64,000 nt of DNA from Thermoplasmata archaeon (GTDB lineage Archaea > Thermoplasmatota > Thermoplasmata > Lutacidiplasmatales > UBA184), in the NCBI GenBank assembly GCA_021817605.1, contig JAKAUN010000005.1:1-64000 (forward strand), in the 5' to 3' direction. Within the stretch, counting starts at the first letter, position 1. Each line of letters starts with the position of its first letter. Below, piece after piece: positions 57,298 through 64,000 of this stretch. Position numbers and translations under genes: made by a program. The notes below the pieces were generated by a model. The model was not told the DNA's origin. It did no database searches and was given only the letters and a program-made list of their open reading frames with translations.

Positions 57298-58467
57298 ATG
57301 GGCGCAGTGAAGGTCACGACCACACGGACGCGAAGGGCGAGCTCGAGCCGCAGGGAGAAGGCCCCGTCGGTCGACTCGACACGGATCGCGGTCGTGGGGA
57401 TCCCGGCTTCGGGGAAGACGACGTACTTTCGGTTCCTCTCCGGGCACTTCGGCCTCAACCTTCCCGTCACGTTCGTCCCGGGCCGGGAGAACGGCGGCGC
57501 CCTCCCTCTCTTCGGCGACCTCAACAGCGACGTGGTCCTCGAGGAGACGACCTACGAGGCCACCGATCCCACCGACCCCGAGGAGGGCCTCGAAACGACC
57601 ACCCGCTACTACGTCAACCGCCCGATGGAGGACCGCAAGAAGCTCTGGGTCGAGCTCGCCGCCGGCCGCGAGGACCAGGGGGTCCTGACGAAGTACCCTC
57701 TGCCGACCAAGTTCAACCAGTTCGTCGAGATGCGGATGCGCTTCCGGTACGGCTCTCCCGAGGAGCCGGGGGCCTCCAAGCCCATGGAGCTGCACACGGT
57801 CGACGAGGCCGGCGGCATCATCGCCGACTACTTCACCTACGACCGGCTCTGGCTCACGAGCCCGGAGGCGGAGGTCCCCGAGAGGTCCTGCCGGGTCATC
57901 CCGCACTTCGACGCGTGGCGGCCGGACCGCCAGGACCTCTGGCGACGCGGGCTCACCCTTCTCGGACGGTTCGTCCAGGGAGCGGACGCCATCCTGCTGC
58001 TCCTCTCTCCCGCGCTCGGCTCGCTGCGCGACCAGGCCCAGCAGGTGAACCTCGCCCGCGGGGTCTTCCGCTACGTGACCTCGCGGGGGCTCCCCCTCGT
58101 CGTCGCGGTCTCCAAGGCCGACCGACTCCACGAGTTCTACGGGGAGATCGAGCGCACCGTGCGCGAGAGGAGCTTCCAGAGCAGCTTCGACCCGGTCGAT
58201 TTCCTCCTCCGCCGCGACGGCGCGGGGATGGGGACGATCCTGGTCGCCCAGGAGGGACGCGGGATCTCCACGCGCGAGGACGTCTTCCTCATCTCGAGCG
58301 CGGTATCCACGGGCGAGGGCCACCCGATGTTCCTCTCCGAGTCCGGGGCCCCTGCTCCCGAGACCGGCACGCCGACCGCCGGCGTGCCCGTCATGGTGAA
58401 CACGACCCTCCCTCTCGCCCGCGCCTGCGAGCGGGTCTTCAGCCGCCGCGCGACCAAGGAGAACTGA
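57298..58467 (+). CDS. P-loop GTPase of VWA operon
   Basis: A 389-residue G-domain protein. Residues 1-28 are basic and Ser-rich. Walker A is GIPASGKTT (about residues 34-42), the DxxG motif is VDEAGG (about 174-179), and the nucleotide-specificity motif is VSKADRL (an NKxD variant) at about 268-274. Between DxxG and SKAD lies a helical segment. The C-terminal 120 residues are non-classical. It looks like a TRAFAC-type GTPase in a gene cluster with a VWA protein and a coiled-coil protein; the partner domains and the missing canonical family match point to a signalling or defence switch. It ends 3 nt before the next gene. Confidence 0.82.
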   Translation: MGAVKVTTTRTRRASSSRREKAPSVDSTRIAVVGIPASGKTTYFRFLSGHFGLNLPVTFVPGRENGGALPLFGDLNSDVVLEETTYEATDPTDPEEGLETTTRYYVNRPMEDRKKLWVELAAGREDQGVLTKYPLPTKFNQFVEMRMRFRYGSPEEPGASKPMELHTVDEAGGIIADYFTYDRLWLTSPEAEVPERSCRVIPHFDAWRPDRQDLWRRGLTLLGRFVQGADAILLLLSPALGSLRDQAQQVNLARGVFRYVTSRGLPLVVAVSKADRLHEFYGEIERTVRERSFQSSFDPVDFLLRRDGAGMGTILVAQEGRGISTREDVFLISSAVSTGEGHPMFLSESGAPAPETGTPTAGVPVMVNTTLPLARACERVFSRRATKEN

Positions 58468-58470
58468 GCC

Positions 58471-61400
58471 ATGGCGACCTCCGATCTCGGCCCCCTGCGC
58501 TCGATCTCGCCGGTCGCCTCCGTCTGGTGCCGCCAGGTCGACAACGAGGCGGAGAGCCCGGGCTACACGGCGATCCCGGACGAGTTCCCGGGCCGTCGGG
58601 AGACGATGGAGGCGATCCGGCTGGTCGGCAACCTCACGATCAACGCCTCCGACACGCACGACTACTGGGACCCGGACCCGAGCTCGACGCTCTCCTACTA
58701 CCCGAACCTGTTCGTCTACCCGGCCGCCGGCGGACGCTACACCTGCGTGGGGAGGATGTTCCTCTCCACCGAGGACCGCCCGCGTCTCGGCATGAAGACG
58801 CTCGTCTTCGTCACCGACGACCTCACCCAGAGCGGCGCCTTCGGCGAGATGGTCCTGCGTGCCCTCGCCTCCCTGGACGGGCGGGCCGAGCGTCCCCGCT
58901 CCGAGCTCAAGGCCGACCCGTCGGTCTACCAGGCGGTCGGCGAGGGGTTCCTGTTCCACCGGGGGACGACCGAGCCCGTCGTCGCGGTCGCGAGCGAGCA
59001 GTGGGAGACGGTCGGTCAGACCGTCATGGAGATGATCCGCTCCATGCCTGCTTCGCTGGTCGCCCTCGGGGCGTTCCTCGTCTTTCCGTACTTCCTTCCG
59101 GCCGCCAAGGTCGACCTCCACCAGCTCACCGAGGAGATCCCCCTCGCGCTCGCGGTCATGCGCGTCCCGAGGCAGGAGGCCGAAGGGGAGCGCCACACCA
59201 AGCGCATGCAGAGCTGGGAGAGCCTCCCGGTGAGCGTGCGCGACCTTACCCGGCCGCCGTCGGGGCGGTCGAAGGAGAGCCTTCCGCTCGTCCTGCAGTA
59301 CGTGCGCGACGAGGAGGAGAATCGCGTCGCCGAGGTCGCGCGCCGTGTCGACCAGGTCGAGGGCCCGCGGCTCGCCGCGCATCTTTCCGATACGGAACAC
59401 CAGCGCGGCCGCGAGCGCCGGCGCGAGATGTGGCGGATCGGCACCGCGATGGAGACCGCGGCGCTCCTCCTGAGCCGGCCGAAGGGCCGCTCCGTCAAGG
59501 TCTCGGCGGAGACCCAGAAGCGCGCCAACCAGTACCTGGAGGCCAAGCCGGGCGAGAGCCCGCTCCTCCCCGCCGCGCCCGCCGTCGGAGCCGCCCCGAC
59601 GACGCCCTCGCCGCTCGGCTCCCCCGCTCCCCCCTCGCCGAGCCCCTCGCTCGCCTCCGCCTCGGCCTCCAACGCCTCGGGCACGACACCCCCGCCCTCC
59701 CCGGCGGCGTCGGCCACGGGGGACTCTTCGCGTCCGGCCGGCTCGACCGGATCGCTCCCAACCGGCGTGCCGCAGTGGCTGCGGCCCACCGCCGGCATCA
59801 CGCTTCCCCCCGAGGAGCGCAACCGCGTTCCCCTTCCGACCTCGGACGACCCGTCGCGGAGTCCTCGTCCGGCCTCCCCCGCTACGGGCCCGTCGTCCGC
59901 CAGCCTTCTCGGCCGGCCCCCCGAGCCCGGGGCCCCGGCGGCGCCTTTGAGCCCTCCTGCGCGGCCCGCCGACGGTCCGATCGCCTGGCAGCCTTCCGCC
60001 AACGACCTCGATGCCCGCGTCGCGCGGGCGCTGCAGCAGGCCGAGGCCCGCTGGTCCGCCGAGCTCGACCGTCGGCTCCACGCGACCGTCGAGAGCCTCG
60101 CCCGCGAGCCGCTCTCCGAGCTCTCCGGACGCCTCTCCTCCCTCGAGCAGCGACCGATCCCGACCTCGGAGGAGATCGGAGCTGCGGTCGAGAGTCGGCT
60201 GCGCGGAGCGATGGATACGCGCCTTTCGGAGACCGACCGTCGTCTCAACGAGACCGTGCTCCGTCCTCTCGAGACGCTCGTCCGCCGCCTCGAGGCCGTC
60301 GAGGGACGGAGCGTCCCGACCGCCGAGGCGATCCGCTCGGAGGTCGAGGGGCACCTGCTCGCCTCCCTCGAGCCGAAGCTCGCCGGGATCGACACCCGTC
60401 TCGCCGAGGCCTCCCGCGAGGCGGCCGAAGGATGGGCCGAGCGTCTGCGTCGGGAGCTCAAGGCGGCGATCGACGAGCTCTCCGCGCGCTCCGGAAAGGC
60501 GGAGGAGGAGCTTCGGACCTCGCTCGCGGCCCAGATCGACCTCGAAGTGCTCGAGGCCAAAGAGCAGGGCACGGCCCTCCGCGAGGAGCTCGAGGGCAGG
60601 ATGCGCGAGCTGCTCGACCGGCACTTCGCCGAGGCGGAGCGGCGGCGCGCCCAGGAGACAAGAGAGCTCGAGCAGAAGGTCGGGCTCCTCGTCGACGGAC
60701 GCGCCCAGGAGCTCGAAAAGCACCTTTCCAGCACGCTCACCGAGCGGACCGAGAGGCTCACCGCGGCCTCCGACGACCGCATCTCGCATGTCGAGCGCCG
60801 CCTCGCCTCCGAGCGCGACGCCCGCCTTTCCGAGCTCACGGAGGCGCATCGGGCCGCCCTCGGAGCGCTCCACCAGAGGACGCTCGCCTCCGTCGACCAG
60901 AGGCTCCGGGAGAGCCGCGCGGAGGAGGAGCAACGCTCCGTCACGCTCGCCGAGACGGTCCGCGGGGAGCTCGACGCGAGCCTCGAGCGCCGGCTCGCCT
61001 CCCCCGAGTTCGACGCCGGCCTCGCACACCGCATCCACCGGGCGGTCGACGCCGCTCGCGCCGAGCAGGGAGCCGAGATCGCCCAGGCGCTCTCCCAGGC
61101 CGAGAGCCGCATCGCGACGGCGCGGGAAGAGGCGGTCGGGCAGCTCCACGCGGTCCAGAACCAGCTCGCGTCGCGGGAGAGCGACCTCGCCGCCATCGAG
61201 GAGACGCTGCGTGCCGAGATCGATGACCTCGACCGACGCCTCATGGTCGTCAACGACCACGTCCTGCCTCTCGTTCGCCAGACCTGGCTCAAGGTCTCCG
61301 AACAGGAGTTCGCCGCCCGGGCGAAGGTCACCGAGGCGCGCCTCGGCTCGGTGCGCCAGGAGCTCTCGGAGGAGATCCGGCGGGTCGAGGCCGACCTGCT

Positions 61401-61713
61401 CCAGCAGCAGTCCGATCTCCGCGACCGCCTGGAGGCCTCCGTCGCCAGCCACGGGAGGATCTGGCTCAACCTCTTGCGGCAGATCTCCCCCGACGGAGGA
61501 GGCGGGATACCCTCCGCCGCGAACCCCGCGTCGCACCGGTTCCCGCGCCGCTCCCGTCCGATGAGCGCGTCGCTGCCTTCCGCCGCCGAGAGCGAGGCGC
61601 TCCCGTCGGACGGAATGCCGTTCGCCGAGGATCCGCCGAACCCGATGGACCCCGAGCTCGGCCACGAGTTCGGGGCGAAGGACGCACGGCGGCGGCCGCT
61701 CCGGCGGGCGTGA
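58471..61713 (+). CDS. Giant coiled-coil protein of VWA/GTPase operon
   Basis: A 1080-residue protein in three parts. Residues 1-350 are globular, of unknown fold, with segments such as YYPNLFVYPAAGGRYTCVG, KTLVFVTDDLTQSGAFGEMV and VFPYFLPAAKVDLHQLTEEI. About 360-520 is a Pro/Ser/Ala-rich linker. About 525-1010 is a very long helical coiled-coil region with regular Leu/Ala/Glu/Arg heptads (for example RLSEAT-like and LEQKVGLLVDG). The C-terminal 70 residues are low complexity. The N-terminal globular part could be the effector or GTPase-activating domain; that is speculative. It is 3 nt downstream of the GTPase gene, so the three genes form one operon. Confidence 0.82.
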   Translation: MATSDLGPLRSISPVASVWCRQVDNEAESPGYTAIPDEFPGRRETMEAIRLVGNLTINASDTHDYWDPDPSSTLSYYPNLFVYPAAGGRYTCVGRMFLSTEDRPRLGMKTLVFVTDDLTQSGAFGEMVLRALASLDGRAERPRSELKADPSVYQAVGEGFLFHRGTTEPVVAVASEQWETVGQTVMEMIRSMPASLVALGAFLVFPYFLPAAKVDLHQLTEEIPLALAVMRVPRQEAEGERHTKRMQSWESLPVSVRDLTRPPSGRSKESLPLVLQYVRDEEENRVAEVARRVDQVEGPRLAAHLSDTEHQRGRERRREMWRIGTAMETAALLLSRPKGRSVKVSAETQKRANQYLEAKPGESPLLPAAPAVGAAPTTPSPLGSPAPPSPSPSLASASASNASGTTPPPSPAASATGDSSRPAGSTGSLPTGVPQWLRPTAGITLPPEERNRVPLPTSDDPSRSPRPASPATGPSSASLLGRPPEPGAPAAPLSPPARPADGPIAWQPSANDLDARVARALQQAEARWSAELDRRLHATVESLAREPLSELSGRLSSLEQRPIPTSEEIGAAVESRLRGAMDTRLSETDRRLNETVLRPLETLVRRLEAVEGRSVPTAEAIRSEVEGHLLASLEPKLAGIDTRLAEASREAAEGWAERLRRELKAAIDELSARSGKAEEELRTSLAAQIDLEVLEAKEQGTALREELEGRMRELLDRHFAEAERRRAQETRELEQKVGLLVDGRAQELEKHLSSTLTERTERLTAASDDRISHVERRLASERDARLSELTEAHRAALGALHQRTLASVDQRLRESRAEEEQRSVTLAETVRGELDASLERRLASPEFDAGLAHRIHRAVDAARAEQGAEIAQALSQAESRIATAREEAVGQLHAVQNQLASRESDLAAIEETLRAEIDDLDRRLMVVNDHVLPLVRQTWLKVSEQEFAARAKVTEARLGSVRQELSEEIRRVEADLLQQQSDLRDRLEASVASHGRIWLNLLRQISPDGGGGIPSAANPASHRFPRRSRPMSASLPSAAESEALPSDGMPFAEDPPNPMDPELGHEFGAKDARRRPLRRA

Positions 61714-61765
61714 GGAGCCCCCTCCCCAGCCTGATAAGGCCGCCCTCGTTCGTGCTGGGGCCGCC

Positions 61766-61954
61766 ATGGACGTTTCCGACCACCGTCACTGCAAGGTCTG
61801 CGGCCGGACGACCGGCCCCAAGCAGGAGACCTGCTCGGCCGAGTGCGCTGCCAAGCGCGAGGAGCGCCTCAGGTCCGCACGCAACTACCGCTACATCCTC
61901 TACGCGACCATCGCCCTCGTCCTCATCCTCTTCCTCAGTGCCTACGTGAGGTAG
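61766..61954 (+). CDS. DUF2116-family zinc-ribbon membrane protein
   Basis: A 62-residue protein: a zinc ribbon at residues 7-29 (HCKVCGR then CSAEC), a basic linker, and one C-terminal transmembrane helix (about 44-60, YILYATIALVLILFL). This arrangement is typical of DUF2116 proteins in archaea. Start ATG 61766. The phosphopantetheine adenylyltransferase gene begins 9 nt later. Function is unknown. Confidence 0.85.
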   Translation: MDVSDHRHCKVCGRTTGPKQETCSAECAAKREERLRSARNYRYILYATIALVLILFLSAYVR

Positions 61955-61963
61955 GTCGCCTCC

Positions 61964-62779
61964 GTGCGCCCGTACCGCCACGTGGCCCTCGGCGGAACGT
62001 TCGACCGCCTGCACGTCGGCCACGACGCCCTTCTTCGGGCGGCCTTCTCCGCGGGGGAGACGGTCTTCATCGGTCTCACCACCGACGCCTACCTTGCCTC
62101 CCATCCGAAGGCCGGTCGGGGCTCCCTGCTCCCGTACCCGGAACGCGCGCGGCGGCTGAGGCGCTGGCTGCGGACGAACGCCTCCCGCCGTCGCTGGGAG
62201 ATCGTCCCGCTCGAGGACCGCTTCGGCCGGGCGGTGGGCGAGGGGATCGACGCGCTCGTCGTCTCCTCCGAGACCCGCGGGGGAGGCCGCGCGGTCAACG
62301 CCGAACGGCGGGACCGCGGCCTCGGGCCGCTCCCGCTCCTCGAGGTCCCCCTCGTCCTCGCGGACGACCTCCTGCCGGTGAGCTCCACGCGCATCCGCGA
62401 CGGCACCCTCGGGCCCGGAGGCGAGCGCCTCGCCCCGATCCGGGTCGGCCTCGCGACGGAGGCTCCTGCCGACCTCCCGCCCCTCACGGAGGCGGTCCGA
62501 CGCGCGTTTCGGCGGGCCGTGGTCGTGGCGCCGCGGCGACGAAGGGCGGCCTTGACGGGGGGCCCGGCCCGTAGCCGCGCGGCACGGCTCGCCCTCGGGG
62601 CCCTCCGTGACGCCGAGCTCGCGGTCGGCGTGGCCCGCGCGCGCCAGGGCGGATGGTGGGTCGCCGTTCGCACCGCGAGGGTAGGGCTCGCGGCGAGGCC
62701 GGTCGGCGGGGGGGAACCCCGCCTACTGACCCGCGGCGTGGTCCGGCTGCTCCGGCCCGCTCGGAAGAAACCGCTTTGA
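61964..62779 (+). CDS. coaD: Phosphopantetheine adenylyltransferase with DUF84-like C-terminus
   Basis: Transfers AMP to 4'-phosphopantetheine in coenzyme A synthesis. The first 160 residues are the archaeal PPAT: VALGGTFDRLHVGHDALL (nucleotidyltransferase HxGH), GLTTDAYLASHPK, and VSSTRIRDG. A second domain (about 165-265) begins IRVGLATEAPADLPPLTEAVRRAFRR and resembles a DUF84 inosine/xanthosine triphosphatase, though its catalytic core is hard to recognise and may be degenerate. The start is GTG 61964. It follows the DUF2116 gene by 9 nt. Confidence 0.88.
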   Translation: MRPYRHVALGGTFDRLHVGHDALLRAAFSAGETVFIGLTTDAYLASHPKAGRGSLLPYPERARRLRRWLRTNASRRRWEIVPLEDRFGRAVGEGIDALVVSSETRGGGRAVNAERRDRGLGPLPLLEVPLVLADDLLPVSSTRIRDGTLGPGGERLAPIRVGLATEAPADLPPLTEAVRRAFRRAVVVAPRRRRAALTGGPARSRAARLALGALRDAELAVGVARARQGGWWVAVRTARVGLAARPVGGGEPRLLTRGVVRLLRPARKKPL

Positions 62780-62804
62780 CGGGGAGAGCCCTCGCGTCGC
62801 TCGG

Positions 62805-63026
62805 ATGGAGACCTACCTCAGGGTGACCTTCGACAGCGAGGGTGCGAAGCCCTCCGAGGTCGCGGACCGGCTCGTCCACGCCGGCTTCGCAGCGACCCAG
62901 GGCAACTACGACTTCGTCTACGACTGGAGCGGGCCGGCGAGCCGGGCGCAGATCCGCGAGCTCTCGGACGAGGTCACGCGGCAGCTCAAGGGCTACCGGG
63001 TCCTCTTCGAGATCGAGACGGTCTGA
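62805..63026 (+). CDS. Small conserved-looking protein
   Basis: A 73-residue protein with alternating strand and helix: METYLRVTFDSEGAKPSEVADRLVHAGF then NYDFVYDWSG and a helix LSDEVTRQLKGYRVLFEIETV. It resembles small ferredoxin-fold (beta-alpha-beta) proteins. The family was not recognised. It begins 25 nt after the CoaD gene and may be co-transcribed. Confidence 0.7.
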   Translation: METYLRVTFDSEGAKPSEVADRLVHAGFAATQGNYDFVYDWSGPASRAQIRELSDEVTRQLKGYRVLFEIETV

Positions 63027-63036
63027 CCGGCCGTCC

Positions 63037-63480
63037 CTACGAGGGCTCGGGAGGCGGAGCCCCCGGGGGGCGGAGACGCAGACGGACCTCCACCGGGATC
63101 CCTGCCTTCTCGAAGAGGACCCCGACCGGGCAGGTGCGCAACGTGATCCGAAGGACGGTGGCGACGTCCTCCTCGGACGCCGCTGCGACGACGTCGACCG
63201 TCCCCCGGACGGCGGTGATCGTGGGCGTCCCCTTCGGCCGCGACGCATCGAGCTCGACCTCGAGCCCGGAGAAGGCAAGCCGCCGCCGACGGGCGACCAG
63301 GGCGAAGATGGTGGTGATGCAGCCGGCGAGGGAGAGGACGCTGAGCTCAAGGGCGCTCGTTCCGGCATCGGTCCCGCCCTCCTCCGCGGTGAGGTCGACC
63401 CGCACTTCGTGACCGCGACCGTCGGAAAGCGCCGTGACGAACCCGGGGGCCCATCGGCCGCGGGCATGCAGCTCCGTCAT
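63037..63480 (-). CDS. OsmC/Ohr-family protein
   Basis: A 147-residue OsmC-like peroxidase or hydroperoxide-resistance protein. The redox cysteines are in LSLAGCITTIFALVARR and ITLRTCPVGVLFEKA, the canonical C-x-n-C pair of OsmC family members that reduce organic hydroperoxides. The upstream GLEVELDASRPKG and GTVDVVAAASEEDVATVLRI match the fold. Its end nearly touches that of the small gene at 62805-63026. Confidence 0.92.
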   Translation of the reverse strand: MTELHARGRWAPGFVTALSDGRGHEVRVDLTAEEGGTDAGTSALELSVLSLAGCITTIFALVARRRRLAFSGLEVELDASRPKGTPTITAVRGTVDVVAAASEEDVATVLRITLRTCPVGVLFEKAGIPVEVRLRLRPPGAPPPEPS

Positions 63481-63592
63481 GGCAGGAGACCTTCGTCTCC
63501 CGACCTCCTTCGGGTCAATAGCGTTGGCTCGCCGGACCCCTCCCGTGCCGAGGGGGAGCGTGGCACGCGGGCGGCCCGCTGGGCCACGAGAC

Positions 63593-63600
63593 TTTTTATC
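63593..63600 (+). promoter_or_regulatory. TATA box of DUF5611-like gene
   Basis: TTTTTATC lies 24-31 nt before GTG 63624. The GTG at 63603 is only 3 nt after the TATA box and cannot be a start on a transcript from it. Confidence 0.6.
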
Positions 63601-63623
63601 GCGTGCCGGGCTCGAAGCGCTCG

Positions 63624-63935
63624 GTGCAGAGCTACCCCGTCCGTCCGAGCCACCGCCGCAACCTCGACCCCGCTGCGCTCGCGGCGATCGCGAAGAACCA
63701 CTTCGACACGGTCAGCGTAGACGGCGCCGAGATGGTCGCCGCCCACGGGGCGATCGAGAAGCTCTCGGTCCGACCCGAGGGCCGGGAGCTTCGCCTGACG
63801 GTCACGATGCGGCCCAAGGTCGCGGACGAGGTCGCCCGCGAGACCATCGCTCGCTACAACGCCTTCCTCGAGGAGACGACAGGCTACACCTCCAAGGAAC
63901 GGGCCCGACGCCTTCGTAAGTCGGCCGGGGAGTGA
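63624..63935 (+). CDS. DUF5611-like hypothetical protein
   Basis: A 103-residue protein (MQSYPVRPSHRRNL) with the segments GAEMVAAHGAIEKLSVR, LRLTVTMRPKVADEVARETIARYNAFLEETTGYTSKERARRLRKSA. The C-terminal RYNAFLEETTGYTSKERARR is the signature I associate with the DUF5611 family of Euryarchaeota. The start GTG 63624 is set by the TATA box; the frame reads back to GTG 63603. Function is unknown. Confidence 0.8.
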   Translation: MQSYPVRPSHRRNLDPAALAAIAKNHFDTVSVDGAEMVAAHGAIEKLSVRPEGRELRLTVTMRPKVADEVARETIARYNAFLEETTGYTSKERARRLRKSAGE

Positions 63936-63950
63936 GCCGCCCGTCGGACG

Positions 63951-64000
63951 ATGCTCGGGAGCGCCCCGACGGGCCGAGAGACCGAGCTCGAGCGCCTGAG
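63951..64000 (+). CDS. Start of a gene running off the window
   Basis: An ATG at 63951 opens a frame MLGSAPTGRETELERL that continues to the window edge. Only 16 codons are visible, so coding is likely but not provable. It starts 16 nt after the DUF5611-like gene and may be co-transcribed. Confidence 0.4.
   Translation, partial: MLGSAPTGRETELERL

Noticed and set aside
57103..61767. 1554-codon minus-strand frame opposite the VWA/GTPase/coiled-coil operon
   Set aside because: Despite its length it is antisense to three well-supported genes with recognisable motifs; its composition is repetitive Arg/Gly/Leu/Glu without domains.

Overview
The window is a gene-dense, high-GC stretch of archaeal chromosome. 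Archaeal markers are the ribosomal proteins S19e, L39e, L31e and S17e, translation factor aIF6, a PDCD5-like protein, a Gar1-TFB gene pair, a ThiS/MoaD-type small modifier ending in Gly-Gly, tRNA genes with bulge-helix-bulge introns, and TATA-like boxes about 26 nt upstream of start codons. A DUF5611-like gene, the surface-protein types and the gene order suggest an uncultured, GC-rich Thermoplasmatota lineage. That placement is inference; archaeal origin is firm.

Layout. Positions 1-4.7 kb hold two tandem paralogous surface proteins built on 107-residue DUF11-like repeats, with the same promoter block at the same distance upstream of each. 4.75-6.93 kb is an insertion sequence (IS1634-like) with recognisable inverted ends, a 7-bp target duplication, a transposase broken by one in-frame ochre codon, and a divergent passenger ORF. 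7.1-27.1 kb carries metabolic genes (urocanate hydratase, Nudix, acyl-CoA ligase, PIN protein, dienelactone-hydrolase-like protein, 3-hydroxyacyl-CoA dehydrogenase, thiolase-like/DUF35 pair), a membrane polyferredoxin with a second membrane protein, a Holliday-junction-resolvase-like nuclease divergent from an AAA+-type ATPase, and two more surface proteins. 27.1-30.6 kb is a four-gene zinc-ribbon/SPFH/membrane operon resembling bacterial envelope-stress loci.

30.8-45.2 kb holds a 1515-residue TPR protein with a RING-like zinc cluster, an HD phosphohydrolase, two KaiC-type ATPases, a sugar-phosphate isomerase, tRNA-Ser(CGA) with the small modifier gene, and two coiled-coil proteins. 45.2-47.4 kb has gar1, tfb and purN. 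47.3-53.0 kb is a molybdenum hydroxylase operon whose FAD subunit carries the four-cysteine loop spacing of 4-hydroxybenzoyl-CoA reductase, with its maturation genes. 53.2-55.5 kb is a ribosomal protein cluster. 55.8-61.7 kb is a three-gene VWA / P-loop GTPase / giant coiled-coil operon of unknown function, followed by a DUF2116 protein, a phosphopantetheine adenylyltransferase fusion, OsmC and a DUF5611-like gene.

The strongest unusual signals are two serine tRNAs with introns inside the T-loop (59/60), the VWA-GTPase-coiled-coil operon, the 4-hydroxybenzoyl-CoA-reductase-like cysteine loop, a thiolase-like protein whose nucleophilic cysteine is serine, and the precisely bounded but disabled insertion sequence with a passenger gene. 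No CRISPR array, rRNA or replication origin was seen.
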